A DNA stretch of 64,000 bases from Ruminococcaceae bacterium UBA7101 (GCA_002493325.1 DKYL01000038.1:18318-82317), one strand, 5' to 3'. Shown: positions 53,848-63,157, counted from the stretch's first letter. The notes: a model not told the origin generated them from the letters alone. Translations and numbers: made by a program.

Positions 53848-53899
53848 ATTTTACTATATTTTTCAATATATTGCAATGAAATGGAATTTTTGTTATTAT
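53848..53899. promoter_or_regulatory. Divergent promoters sharing one palindromic -35
   Basis: The self-complementary hexamer TTGCAA at 53871-53876 serves both directions. Rightward: 17-bp spacer then TATTAT (53894-53899) for the GH20 gene. Leftward: 17-bp spacer then TAAAAT (53848-53853) for the GH36 gene. Only one polymerase could occupy the site at a time. Confidence 0.6.
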
Positions 53900-53919
53900 G
53901 AAAGCAGTGAGGTGCTGAT

Positions 53920-55413
53920 ATGATTAAATTAATTCCAAAGCCGTTATACATCAACATAATAAATAATGAAAAACACAAAATCAACCATATTACACTTGGT
54001 GAAAGCTTGCTGAGCCGTGGGGCAAAGGATGATTTTTTATCATTCTGCAACCTTCCTCAAGGCGAGGCAAATATAATATTTGAAACAGACAGCAGCCTTG
54101 AGGATGAAGAATATACAATCATAACAGGTGAAAAAACAGTTATAGCCGCAGCAGGTATGGCAGGTCAGCTTTATGCCCTGCAAACCCTTAAGCAAATTCT
54201 TTTGCAGTATAATTATGCTATTCCTCAAATTGAAATAAAGGATAAGCCAAAATATAAAATACGCGGTTTTATGCTGGATGTGGGAAGATACTTTTTCTCC
54301 GTCGACGATGTTAAGCTGATGATAAGAAAAATGGCTGCACACAAGCTCAATTTCTTTCATTTTCATCTGACCGAGGATCAGGGTTGGAGAATTGAAATAA
54401 AAAAATATCCCCTGCTTACGGAAAAAGGGTCAATGCGTGCCAAAACCAATTTCAACAGCAAGCCCCACGGCGGATTTTACACACAGCAGGAAATCAAAGA
54501 AATCGTCAGCTATGCACACGATTTTAACATCAAGGTTATGCCTGAATTTGACATACCCGGTCACAGCCGTTCAGCCATTGCCTGCTACAAGGATTTAACC
54601 TGCTTCCCCCGTGATTTGCCTGTTGCCGACCACTGGGGCGTAAAGCACGACGTTCTTTGTGTGGGAAAGGAAAGCACCATTCAGTTTGTAAAGGATGTTA
54701 TTGATGAAATGTGCGAGCTTTTCCCCGACGGATATTTCCATATCGGCGGTGATGAGGTCCCCAAGCACAGATGGGATTTATGCCCCCACTGCCAGGCAAA
54801 AATAAAAGAGCTTGGTTTAAAAAACAGCGAGGATTTACAGTGTTGGTTTATGAACGAAATCAAGGAATACTGCAAATCAAAGGGCAGGCAGGTGTTTATG
54901 TGGAGCTGGGAGCTCAAGGACGAAGGTACGCTTGACACGGACTTAGGCTTTACAAAATGCGGCGAAATGAACACAGGTGACAGACCCTTTATTGACACAA
55001 GCTCAAAGGCATATTACATTGATTTGCCCTATGGCTACATAAGCCTTAAGGACACCGCAGAGCACAAGCCGTTTGAAGGCAACTGCCTTGGTGTGGAAAC
55101 AACACTATGGACAGAATATGTGCCTGATATGAAAAAGGCAGATTTAATGACCTTCCCCCGACTGGGTGCAGCCTGTGAAACAGCGTGGTATGGTAAATGC
55201 GGCTGGAACAGCTTTGAGCCAAGGCTTGACTTTTACTATTCATACCTTGACAAAATGAACTGGGGCTACGCAAAGCCCGATATGGCAAATCCGAACAGCC
55301 TGAGAGGCAGGGCGCAGGTGCTTTGGTTTGAACGCAGACAGCTTGCCTGGGAGGGACTGACCAATATTTTTGATGATAAAAAAATAGAAAAAATTGCAAA
55401 ATCGAAGAAATAA
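53920..55413 (+). CDS. GH20 beta-N-acetylhexosaminidase
   Basis: A 497-residue enzyme removing terminal beta-linked GlcNAc or GalNAc by substrate-assisted catalysis. It has an N-terminal GH20b-like domain and the barrel beginning YKIRGFMLDVGRYFF, with HFHLTEDQGWRIEIKKYP, the HIGGDEVPKHRW motif holding Asp278-Glu279, and a tryptophan-rich C-terminal part. No signal peptide, so it works inside the cell. GAGGTG precedes the ATG. Its divergent pairing with an alpha-galactosidase suggests use of glycans carrying both sugars, such as mucin or glycolipid fragments (inference). Confidence 0.92.
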   Translation: MIKLIPKPLYINIINNEKHKINHITLGESLLSRGAKDDFLSFCNLPQGEANIIFETDSSLEDEEYTIITGEKTVIAAAGMAGQLYALQTLKQILLQYNYAIPQIEIKDKPKYKIRGFMLDVGRYFFSVDDVKLMIRKMAAHKLNFFHFHLTEDQGWRIEIKKYPLLTEKGSMRAKTNFNSKPHGGFYTQQEIKEIVSYAHDFNIKVMPEFDIPGHSRSAIACYKDLTCFPRDLPVADHWGVKHDVLCVGKESTIQFVKDVIDEMCELFPDGYFHIGGDEVPKHRWDLCPHCQAKIKELGLKNSEDLQCWFMNEIKEYCKSKGRQVFMWSWELKDEGTLDTDLGFTKCGEMNTGDRPFIDTSSKAYYIDLPYGYISLKDTAEHKPFEGNCLGVETTLWTEYVPDMKKADLMTFPRLGAACETAWYGKCGWNSFEPRLDFYYSYLDKMNWGYAKPDMANPNSLRGRAQVLWFERRQLAWEGLTNIFDDKKIEKIAKSKK

Positions 55414-55419
55414 TTGCAC

Positions 55420-55451
55420 AAAACAGCAGGCGGTTTCCCGCCTGCTGTTTT
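55420..55451 (+). terminator. Terminator after the GH20 gene
   Basis: A perfect stem of 14 bp (AAAACAGCAGGCGG / CCGCCTGCTGTTTT) with a four-base loop and following T-run. Confidence 0.93.
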
Positions 55452-55510
55452 TTGTTATGTGTGTGTTTAGAAAATCTGATGTCAATTATTATTGTGATTT
55501 TGGTTAATTC

Positions 55511-58105
55511 TTAGTTTATCTCCTCCTTCAATGTTTCAACAATACTGTCGTTTTTAATTTTATGAACCGAGTAAATCATAGTCATACCGACCACAACAAA
55601 CACAGCCCCTATTACCGCAAGGTACATCAGCCAGTTGATTTCAAAAGGAATCATATCCTCACCGAGTGCTTTATTGATGCCAAAGCTTACAAGAGCACTT
55701 ATAGGCAGTGCAAACACCAGAGCCTTTAACCCATAAAAAGCACTTTCAAGAACAACCATTTTATTGAAACCGCTTGGTGTGATACCCACGGATTTGAACA
55801 TTGCAAACTCCTTTTTACGCAGCATGGTGCTGTTTGAAATGGTATTGATAATATTGAACAGTGTGATAAGAGAAATAAGTGCGATGAAGCCGTAAACAAA
55901 TACCTGCATTACAAACATAATTGTATTCATCATCTGGAACTGCTCAATCGTATCAACAATAAATGCTTCGCCGAAGTCATTTGTGTCAAAAACATTTTTA
56001 ATATCATCATAAACCTGCTCGTGCTGTGTTGTTTCAACACCTAAATTATAGGAAAGATCACCTTTATCAAAACCGTCATAGATAACATTCTTATAAACGC
56101 TGACAGGCACATAAGCAGAAATACTGCTAACAGGGTTTAAGCCGAGAACATAATTATCCTGGTCATAATCAACAAAGCCTGCTATTTCAACATCACATTT
56201 GTGATCTTCATTCATATTATCAAAGAAATCAAATTTTGTGCCGATAATTTTTTCATCAAATACCTTTGATGTATTTTCCTTATGATTTACGTTATTCATT
56301 AACAGAATCTTTGCTTCACCATTATAAAACTGCTTGTAATCAATATGATTATCCTGACAAAGCTTATTGAAATCCTCATCATCAATGCCGTTAATCATAA
56401 AGTATTTTTTATCATTGAACAGCTTGCTGTATTTGCTTGTAAGATTTTCCTTTTTGCAAACGGCTTCACTGACTGATTCTGATATCAGCGGATCATCCGT
56501 TTTTTCCGAGCAAAGATTGAAGGTTGAACAGTTTATGCTGTAATATTTATCAACATGATTAATATTTTTAAGCTCTTTCGTAACCGCATCATAATGCTGC
56601 TGATTTAATGTAATCGAAAGCTGATAAGGGAAATCAGCACTCATATCACCTGCCTGCATGAATATCTGGCAGAAATAGTTGCAGCTTAAAAACAGGATGA
56701 CCGAAAGTGCAATGGATGCGGTAATTACTCTTGCTTTTCTTCCGTTTCGCTTGAGATTTTTATTAGCCAGCTCACCCTCATAACCAAAAATAGTTCTGAT
56801 AATTTTAGGCGATTTCAGGCTTTTCGCCTTAATCTTTATCTCCTGCCTTTGTCTGATAGCATCAATGGGGGTAACTGAGGATGCTTTTCTTGACGGAATA
56901 AAGGAGGAGATAAAGATTGTAAGCACACTGAACAAAACGATACCGACAATTGCCCAAAGCGGAACAACAACATCAAAGGAAGTATTGCTTTCATTCATAC
57001 CGTTAATCATTCCTGTTGAAATGATTTTTCCGCCCACTGCTTTAAGCGTGATACCTATACCTGCTATACCTGAAAGAATACCCACAGGTATTCCGATTGC
57101 ACCGAGGATGATACCCTCATAATAGGCTGACATTTTCTTCTGTACCTTTGTAGCACCCACACTTGCCAGCATACCGAGATAGCGGACACGCTCGTTAATG
57201 GACATGGCAAAGGAGTTGTAAATCAGCACAACCGATGCAATCATAATGATAATAAGAATGATGAGTACAATCGGCAGAAGGCTGAAAACGGAGCTGTTAG
57301 GGTCAATAGCAAGCTTTGACGCAAGGTATTCACTGTTTTTATTCCAATCCGTTATATTATGCTCCTTAACAATATCCTTAATTACATTAACGGATTTATA
57401 ATTAACCGTTTTAAGATTAGCCGTAGCCGTAACAACTTCACCGTCAGCAAGCTTAAGCTCAGACATATTAAGTCCTCTTATAATGCTGTACTGAGCTGTC
57501 GGCGGATTATCCTTAAGTATGGCAGTAATTTTAAATTCGCCGATTTCTTCAACGGAAAATTCTTCTTCACCTGAAAAATAACTGCCTCTGACCTCCATTT
57601 TCTCACCGCCGTCAATCGTATAACGAAGACCCAGCGGAATGGAAACGGTGTCACCTATTTTCCAGTCAAGCTTATTCAAATCAATAAGCTCCTGCTCAAC
57701 AGCAATTTCTCTGCTGTTCTGCGGCAGCTCACCCTCATAATCACCGATTACCATCTGCTTGAGGTTAATCGGGTCACCGCAGTAAACCTCACCTGTTCCG
57801 GCACGGGAGGAGCTTTTCTTCTCAAGCTGGTATGATGGTGAAAACAGTTTGCTTTCAACGCCGACAGCACTCAGTCTGTCATCCTTTTTCAGCTCTTCAA
57901 GCTGTTTGGCATCCACATCAAAAACAACATCCTTGTGACCCATCTGCATATATGCAATAGTGCCCTCAAGATTTAAAAAGGATGCCATGGCTACAAATAC
58001 GGCTGTAATCATTGCAACAGAAACAATGATACCCATTGTTGTAATTACGGATCTTCCCTTGTTTTCTTTCAGATGACGAAGGGTTAATTTATTAACGATA
58101 TTCAC
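55511..58105 (-). CDS. FtsX-like ABC transporter permease
   Basis: An 864-residue permease with two FtsX domains. The first membrane helix is near residues 18-42, followed by a large extracytoplasmic domain, three helices at about 275-405, another helix near 460-480 starting the second half, a second extracytoplasmic domain, and three C-terminal helices. This layout is that of the MacB/BceB-like or lipoprotein-release type of transporter, often used for antimicrobial peptide defence or export of lipids. It starts at a GTG overlapping the ATPase gene by 14 bases. No two-component system is adjacent. Confidence 0.88.
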   Translation of the reverse strand: MNIVNKLTLRHLKENKGRSVITTMGIIVSVAMITAVFVAMASFLNLEGTIAYMQMGHKDVVFDVDAKQLEELKKDDRLSAVGVESKLFSPSYQLEKKSSSRAGTGEVYCGDPINLKQMVIGDYEGELPQNSREIAVEQELIDLNKLDWKIGDTVSIPLGLRYTIDGGEKMEVRGSYFSGEEEFSVEEIGEFKITAILKDNPPTAQYSIIRGLNMSELKLADGEVVTATANLKTVNYKSVNVIKDIVKEHNITDWNKNSEYLASKLAIDPNSSVFSLLPIVLIILIIIMIASVVLIYNSFAMSINERVRYLGMLASVGATKVQKKMSAYYEGIILGAIGIPVGILSGIAGIGITLKAVGGKIISTGMINGMNESNTSFDVVVPLWAIVGIVLFSVLTIFISSFIPSRKASSVTPIDAIRQRQEIKIKAKSLKSPKIIRTIFGYEGELANKNLKRNGRKARVITASIALSVILFLSCNYFCQIFMQAGDMSADFPYQLSITLNQQHYDAVTKELKNINHVDKYYSINCSTFNLCSEKTDDPLISESVSEAVCKKENLTSKYSKLFNDKKYFMINGIDDEDFNKLCQDNHIDYKQFYNGEAKILLMNNVNHKENTSKVFDEKIIGTKFDFFDNMNEDHKCDVEIAGFVDYDQDNYVLGLNPVSSISAYVPVSVYKNVIYDGFDKGDLSYNLGVETTQHEQVYDDIKNVFDTNDFGEAFIVDTIEQFQMMNTIMFVMQVFVYGFIALISLITLFNIINTISNSTMLRKKEFAMFKSVGITPSGFNKMVVLESAFYGLKALVFALPISALVSFGINKALGEDMIPFEINWLMYLAVIGAVFVVVGMTMIYSVHKIKNDSIVETLKEEIN

Positions 58106-58790
58106 CCATTCTCACCTCATCTCTTGTAATTTTGCCGTCTTCAATGGAAATAACTCTGTCGGCTGCCAGTGCAATTTTTTCATCGTGTGTAATAATAATA
58201 ACGGTCTGCTTCTGCTCTTTATTGAATTTTCTGAGCAGTGTGATAATTTCCTTACTGTTTTCACTGTCAAGGTTGCCTGTGGGCTCATCGGCAAGGAGCA
58301 ATGCAGGATTATTGACAAGGGCTCTGCCGATGGATACTCTCTGCTGCTGACCGCCTGAAAGCTGGTTTGGCAAATGTGTAAGTCTTTTGGAAAGACCCAG
58401 CTTTTCAATCAGACTATCGGTAATCCGTTTGTCAGGCTTTCTGCCGTCAAGCAGCAGCGGAAGGGTTAAATTTTCCTCAACAGTTAAAATCGGAATTAAG
58501 TTATAGAACTGATAAATAAGCCCGATTTGTCTGCGCCTGAAAATAGCCAGTGCTGTTTCGTTGAGTGTTGAAATGTCAGTATTGTTGATAATAACCTGAC
58601 CGCTTGTGGGCGTGTCAACACCGCCGAGAATATGCAGCATTGTTGACTTGCCCGAGCCTGACGGACCGATAATTGCCACAAACTCACCCTGTTCAACACT
58701 GAAGGATACATTGTCAAGGGCTTTAACCATTGTGTCACCCTTACCATAGGTTTTAGATAAATTTTTAACTTCAAGAATTTTCATTTTCAT
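58092..58790 (-). CDS. ABC transporter ATP-binding protein (MacB/LolD type)
   Basis: A 232-residue ATPase partner of the FtsX-type permease. Walker A is GPSGSGKST, the Q-loop follows in YQFYNLIPILTVEENL, the signature is LSGGQQQRVSIGRAL, and Walker B with D-loop is LLLADEPTGNLDSENS. These patterns are those of the LolD/MacB group. AGGAG lies just before the ATG. It is the first gene of the two-gene leftward unit, facing the peptide gene across about 270 bp. Confidence 0.93.
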   Translation of the reverse strand: MKMKILEVKNLSKTYGKGDTMVKALDNVSFSVEQGEFVAIIGPSGSGKSTMLHILGGVDTPTSGQVIINNTDISTLNETALAIFRRRQIGLIYQFYNLIPILTVEENLTLPLLLDGRKPDKRITDSLIEKLGLSKRLTHLPNQLSGGQQQRVSIGRALVNNPALLLADEPTGNLDSENSKEIITLLRKFNKEQKQTVIIITHDEKIALAADRVISIEDGKITRDEVRMGEYR

Positions 58791-58846
58791 TTATCTCCTT
58801 TCGTTCTTCGCATAATAAAGAGTCATCGTTTATGTGATTTCCCTTT

Positions 58847-58882
58847 CTGTCTGTTATTCTAATTTGTCAACCTTACAGACAG
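58847..58882. promoter_or_regulatory. Inverted repeat in the ABC/peptide intergenic region
   Basis: Perfect 8-bp arms (CTGTCTGT / ACAGACAG) separated by 20 bp, upstream of the leftward ATPase gene. It could be an operator or a leader hairpin. No convincing -10 for the leftward unit was found next to it. Confidence 0.4.
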
Positions 58883-58994
58883 GTGACTTTTAAATTACAA
58901 TTTTGTCACTTACATCATAGCACAAAAAGTCAAGCATTGCATAAAATTATGTGATATACTTTTCAATATAAAGCAGGCACAGGAAAAATTTTAC

Positions 58995-59023
58995 TTGCAA
59001 AATGCATTTTACTGTGTTATGCT
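58995..59023 (+). promoter_or_regulatory. SigA promoter of the small peptide gene
   Basis: TTGCAA, exactly 17 bp, TATGCT, 39 bp upstream of the ATG. Confidence 0.75.
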
Positions 59024-59062
59024 GAATTTATTATAATCAAATTTACAGGAGGTGAACATAGT

Positions 59063-59170
59063 ATGACAAATAAATTGACTTATTCAATCGACCCTATCCA
59101 GATGCCCCAGCAGAAAAAAGATAACTCAAAATACCAATTTGCCGAAAATGTTCACCCATATACTGTGTGA
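59063..59170 (+). CDS. 35-residue peptide, putative exported peptide precursor
   Basis: A 35-codon gene not resembling any peptide family I recognise. The ATG has AGGAGGTGA at ideal distance (10 bases from AGGAGG), a near-consensus promoter lies upstream and a terminator follows 22 bp after the stop. The peptide starts MTNKLTYSIDPIQMP, has a charged middle (QQKKDNSK) and ends FAENVHPYTV. It has no cysteine and no double-glycine motif. Two ABC exporter half-transporters follow on the same strand. By analogy with precursor genes that precede dedicated exporters, it may be a signalling or antagonistic peptide with an N-terminal leader and C-terminal core; this is inference. Confidence 0.7.
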   Translation: MTNKLTYSIDPIQMPQQKKDNSKYQFAENVHPYTV

Positions 59171-59191
59171 GCGTTTAACTTGTCCTATTTT

Positions 59192-59219
59192 GACCCGACA
59201 GATTGCCGGGTCTTTTTTT
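59192..59219 (+). terminator. Terminator between the peptide gene and the exporter genes
   Basis: A 6-bp GC-rich stem (GACCCG / CGGGTC) with a 9-base loop, followed by seven T. It would give abundant short peptide mRNA and some read-through into the exporter genes, a common layout for precursor peptides. Confidence 0.8.
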
Positions 59220-59244
59220 ATTCTTTTACAAATGAGGTGACACA

Positions 59245-61050
59245 ATGAGAATCGTTAATCTTAAGGACCATAAAAAGGTTCCTGTTTTCAAAAACATAAA
59301 CTATGCCGTAAAAATGATATGGCAGGCAGATAAAATGCTGCTTTCAGGCTATATCCTCGGCAGAACGGCTGAAAATATTTTTTCACTGTTCATACAAAAC
59401 ATCCTGTTTTTAAAGGTGCTTTTAACTGCAATTGACGGTGAACGTGACTTTAAGGTGTATGTTAAATACCTTATTCTGTTTTTAATTGCATCTGTCATTA
59501 CCAAGGCTTTGAGCTGGATTGGCAACTACCTGCACCAGTATTCAACCAAAAGAGTGCTCAAAAGGCTCAACAACAAAATATTCGACAAGGCAGGTCAGCT
59601 TGACATCAGCTGCTACGAAGACCCTGCATTTTATGACAAATACCAAAGGGCAACCCTTGTTCTGCAATACGGATATTTTGATATACTTTGCTTTGACATT
59701 GCCTATATTATCGGCTGTCTGCTGTCCTTTGCCTTTGTTGTGGCAACCGTAACCATAATTGACCCGATGTATCTTCTGTTCCTGCTGCCTGTGATATTTG
59801 TTTTTGCCATTGAAATGTCCAAAAGCCGCTGTGTTTATGAGCGTGATTTGCAGATGACAACAAATAACAGAATAAAAGCATATATCCAGAGGACTGTATT
59901 TTTAAAGGACTTTTCAAAGGATATGCGCACCTCGAATATTTTTGCGGTGCTGATGAAACGCTTTGACAGAGCGATAAGCTCAAATATTGAAATACTGAAA
60001 AAATACGGCTTTAAGCTTTTTATTTACAGTATGGTAAGCTCCCTTTTCAGTGAGTTCATACCGATTATAGGCACATATGCCGTTGCAGGCTATCAGTTTA
60101 TCCACACAAACAAAATGACAATATCGGGCTTTTCCGTGGTATTATCCTCCATCAATTCTGTCAGAAACGCAACAATGGACATTGCCGAATGCTTTGACGA
60201 GCTGAGCCAGATGGCTCTTTATTTTCAGAATTTAAAGGACTTTTTTGAATATGAGCCAAAAATCGTGTCAGGCTCAAAAAAGGCGGGCGCATTCGAGAGC
60301 CTTGAGCTGAAAAATGTATCCTTCAAATATCCCGGTGCAAAGGAAAACTCACTCAGCCATATCAGCTTAAAAATCAATAAGGGTGATACCATTGCAGTTG
60401 TCGGCATTAACGGTGCAGGCAAATCCACACTGGTCAAGCTGCTGCTGAGATTTTACGATGTTACAGAGGGTGAAATCCTATATAATGGTATAAACATTAA
60501 GGAATATGATATTGACTCACTAAGGGACAAATTCGGAACTGTTTTTCAGGATTACAAGAACTTTGCCATTTCTGTTTTTGAAAATGTGATCTGCCACAGG
60601 TGTGATGAGGAGGATAAGGAAATTGCAAAGAACGCTTTAATCCAAAGCGGTGTGTGGGATAAAATCACCACCTTCTCAAACGGCGGTGACACCCTGTTAA
60701 CACGAGAGTTTGATGAAAACGGGGCAGGACTTTCAGGCGGTGAAAATCAGAAGGTTTCAACCGCAAGACTGTTTGCCAAGGATTTTGACCTTGCCATACT
60801 TGACGAGCCAAGCTCTGCCCTTGACCCCATTGCCGAATATAAGATGTATGAAAATCTGATTTCAGCCACAGAAAACAAAACCGTTATTTACATATCACAC
60901 AGGCTTTCAAGCGCTGTTTTATCCGACAAAATTTATGTTTTAAGCGGCGGACAAATCATTGAAAGCGGTAATCATAATGAGCTTATGGCACAGCAGGGCG
61001 AATATGCAAAGATGTTCAGCCTGCAGTCCAGAAGCTATAGCATAGAATAG
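59245..61050 (+). CDS. ABC exporter half-transporter (permease-ATPase fusion) 1
   Basis: A 601-residue exporter: six membrane helices in the first 330 residues, including the conserved DISCYEDPAFYDKYQRA loop, then an ATPase domain with Walker A GINGAGKST, signature LSGGENQKVSTARL and Walker B/D-loop LAILDEPSSALDP. No peptidase C39 domain. It probably pairs with the following half-transporter as a heterodimer. Its last four residues (YSIE) and TAG stop lie inside the left terminal repeat of an inserted 277-bp element, so the original C-terminus may have differed slightly. Confidence 0.92.
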   Translation: MRIVNLKDHKKVPVFKNINYAVKMIWQADKMLLSGYILGRTAENIFSLFIQNILFLKVLLTAIDGERDFKVYVKYLILFLIASVITKALSWIGNYLHQYSTKRVLKRLNNKIFDKAGQLDISCYEDPAFYDKYQRATLVLQYGYFDILCFDIAYIIGCLLSFAFVVATVTIIDPMYLLFLLPVIFVFAIEMSKSRCVYERDLQMTTNNRIKAYIQRTVFLKDFSKDMRTSNIFAVLMKRFDRAISSNIEILKKYGFKLFIYSMVSSLFSEFIPIIGTYAVAGYQFIHTNKMTISGFSVVLSSINSVRNATMDIAECFDELSQMALYFQNLKDFFEYEPKIVSGSKKAGAFESLELKNVSFKYPGAKENSLSHISLKINKGDTIAVVGINGAGKSTLVKLLLRFYDVTEGEILYNGINIKEYDIDSLRDKFGTVFQDYKNFAISVFENVICHRCDEEDKEIAKNALIQSGVWDKITTFSNGGDTLLTREFDENGAGLSGGENQKVSTARLFAKDFDLAILDEPSSALDPIAEYKMYENLISATENKTVIYISHRLSSAVLSDKIYVLSGGQIIESGNHNELMAQQGEYAKMFSLQSRSYSIE

Positions 61051-61313
61051 TCGAACACAATATGCCGAAAACTTGTTTTTGTGACGAATTTTCGCGTTTT
61101 TACTGTTGAAAGGCGTCAGCCTTTCTGCCATCTCAAACACAAAAATTCATTCACAACTCCGGCGTTTTCGGTGCAAGCAGTTTAAAATAGACATATTTTT
61201 GATGAAACAAGGCACAAAATCGATGGCATACTGCCGTATGGCAAGATTTTTAACGCAGTTTCTGCGGAAATAGGTCATTTTAAACCATATCGGTTTCGAC
61301 TATCCTATGCTAT
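61037..61313. mobile_element. 277-bp MITE-like element with 19-bp terminal inverted repeats
   Basis: Left end ATAGCATAGAATAGTCGAA (61037-61055) and right end TTCGACTATCCTATGCTAT (61295-61313) are inverted repeats matching at 18 of 19 positions. The interior is non-coding and foldable, with a GAAAGGC/GCCTTTC hairpin and other imperfect arms. TA lies at both borders, a possible target duplication. It sits exactly between the two exporter genes. Copies elsewhere in the genome are expected but cannot be checked here. Confidence 0.7.
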
Positions 61314-61328
61314 GAAAGGAGAGATAGT

Positions 61329-63122
61329 ATGAAAACTAAAAAAGAAAAAACAGAGCACTCCATGCTGTCAAACATAATATACTTTTTAAAGCTGCTGTTC
61401 TCCGTTTCGCCGCTGCTGGTTATCGGCGAATGTATATGGGGCATTGTTCTTGTTCTGCCCACAAGGCTAATCAGCGTGCTTGGTGTTAAGTATATGATTG
61501 ACATTGTAGCAAGCGGTGAAAATCTTAACCGATTATATATTGTAGTGGCAGTTGTTGCGGCAGTGCTTATCATCAGCAAGCTTGCGGCATGGATATTCAG
61601 GGAGTTCTTCTGGAACATTGAAAAGGAAAAGGTATATAAGGGCTTGAACGAAAAGCTCTATGCAAAGGCAAAAGCCCTTGACCTTGAATCCTATGACAAT
61701 CCTGCCTTCTACAACAATTTCATTTTAACCATCGAGTCCTCATCCGACAATATTCAAAACATACTTGGTCTTGTGAGGAACTACATAGGCAACGTGGTAT
61801 CGCTGATAACCATATCCTCCATCCTGTTAGCAATTGACCCTGTATGCCTTTTGATTATTCTTGTATTCGTTGGCATATTTATGCCGCTGAGCAAAAAAAT
61901 CGGTGCACTGCAGATGGGCAGAAGGATTGACAACACCAAATTTCACAGACGCAGTGACTACTTTCAAAGAATATTCTATTTGCAGGACTATGCAAAAGAG
62001 GTCAGAATGAACAACATCAAGCCCATTCTGATAGATAACTACAATGACGCTGCCGACAAGGTTGTGGAAAACCAAAAGAAATACTGGTCAAAAATATCCA
62101 TTCTCTATTTCATTCAGGATTTCGGTGTGCAGATTTTAGGCTTTATGTTTGTGCTTCCCCTTTACCTGGGCTACTGTGTGCTGATTGAAAAGTCTATATC
62201 GGCAGGTGACTTTGTTGCATCCTTCAACGGTGCATACGCCATTGCGTCCTCAATCAACTTTTTAACAGTCTGGGCATTGGCACGATTTGAAGAGCAGGGC
62301 AAAATGATTGAAAAATACCGTGAATTTTTAAAGACAGAAACCAAAATCAACGACGGTGAAATCACAGCAAAAATCACAGAGCCTAAGGAGATAGAAATAA
62401 AAAACCTTTCCTTTACCTATCCGGGGAATACTAAGCCAACCCTTAAAAATATTAATCTGACTATAAAGCCCTATGAAAAAATTGCACTTGTGGGCTTTAA
62501 CGGTGCAGGCAAAACCACGCTGACCAATTTGCTTTTAAGACTTTATGACGTAAGCGAAGGTGAAATTCTGATTGACGGCGAAAACATAAAAAATGCCACG
62601 GTAAAATCGCACCGTGACAGATTCACTGCAGTATTTCAGGACTTTCAGATTTTCTCCTGCTCGGTTGGTGAGAACGTGGCACTTGATATTGACCCCGACA
62701 GTGACAGGGTTAACGAGGCACTGGCACACAGCGGCTTTAACAAAAAGCTGCCAAACGGCACGGATACAGAGCTCCTGAGAGAATTTGACGACAGCGGTGT
62801 AATGCTTTCAGGCGGTGAAAGCCAGAAAATTGCAATCGCACGTGCCTTCTATAACCACTGCCCTTACATCATTCTTGACGAGCCGTCGGCAAACCTTGAC
62901 CCTGTGGCAGAATACAAGCTGAACCAATCCATGCTTGAAGCTGCTGAGGATAAAACGGTTATCTTTATTTCTCACCGACTGTCAACCACAATCAATGCAG
63001 ACAGAATTTTTGTTATGGAAAATGGTGAAATTATTGAAAGCGGTTCACACGCAGAGCTTATGGTGCTGAACAAAACCTATGCAAGGATGTTCAATATGCA
63101 GGCAGAAAAATATAAAGTATAA
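61329..63122 (+). CDS. ABC exporter half-transporter (permease-ATPase fusion) 2
   Basis: A 597-residue exporter with six membrane helices and ATPase domain: Walker A GFNGAGKTT, signature LSGGESQKIAIARAF, Walker B/D-loop IILDEPSANLDP, H-loop FISHRLST. Like its neighbour it has the SYDNPAFYNNFI loop and no peptidase domain, so leader removal, if any, would need another protease. AAAGGAG lies before the ATG, directly after the inserted element. The two halves are paralogous and most likely form a heterodimer exporting the upstream peptide; substrate is inferred from position. Confidence 0.92.
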   Translation: MKTKKEKTEHSMLSNIIYFLKLLFSVSPLLVIGECIWGIVLVLPTRLISVLGVKYMIDIVASGENLNRLYIVVAVVAAVLIISKLAAWIFREFFWNIEKEKVYKGLNEKLYAKAKALDLESYDNPAFYNNFILTIESSSDNIQNILGLVRNYIGNVVSLITISSILLAIDPVCLLIILVFVGIFMPLSKKIGALQMGRRIDNTKFHRRSDYFQRIFYLQDYAKEVRMNNIKPILIDNYNDAADKVVENQKKYWSKISILYFIQDFGVQILGFMFVLPLYLGYCVLIEKSISAGDFVASFNGAYAIASSINFLTVWALARFEEQGKMIEKYREFLKTETKINDGEITAKITEPKEIEIKNLSFTYPGNTKPTLKNINLTIKPYEKIALVGFNGAGKTTLTNLLLRLYDVSEGEILIDGENIKNATVKSHRDRFTAVFQDFQIFSCSVGENVALDIDPDSDRVNEALAHSGFNKKLPNGTDTELLREFDDSGVMLSGGESQKIAIARAFYNHCPYIILDEPSANLDPVAEYKLNQSMLEAAEDKTVIFISHRLSTTINADRIFVMENGEIIESGSHAELMVLNKTYARMFNMQAEKYKV

Positions 63123-63126
63123 ACAT

Positions 63127-63157
63127 AAATCCGCAGAAGTTTTCCTTCTGCGGATTT
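63127..63157. terminator. Terminator after exporter 2
   Basis: A perfect 13-bp stem (AAATCCGCAGAAG / CTTCTGCGGATTT) with a 5-base loop, located between the convergent exporter 2 and XRE regulator genes. Confidence 0.85.

Noticed and set aside
59063..59170. Peptide considered as a lanthipeptide, sactipeptide or double-glycine bacteriocin precursor
   Set aside because: No cysteine, no GG or GA processing motif, no LanM, LanB, radical SAM or C39 peptidase gene nearby.
60940..61140. 66-codon leftward frame crossing the exporter 1 end and the inserted element
   Set aside because: No ribosome binding site, spans the element boundary and resembles no protein; taken as chance.
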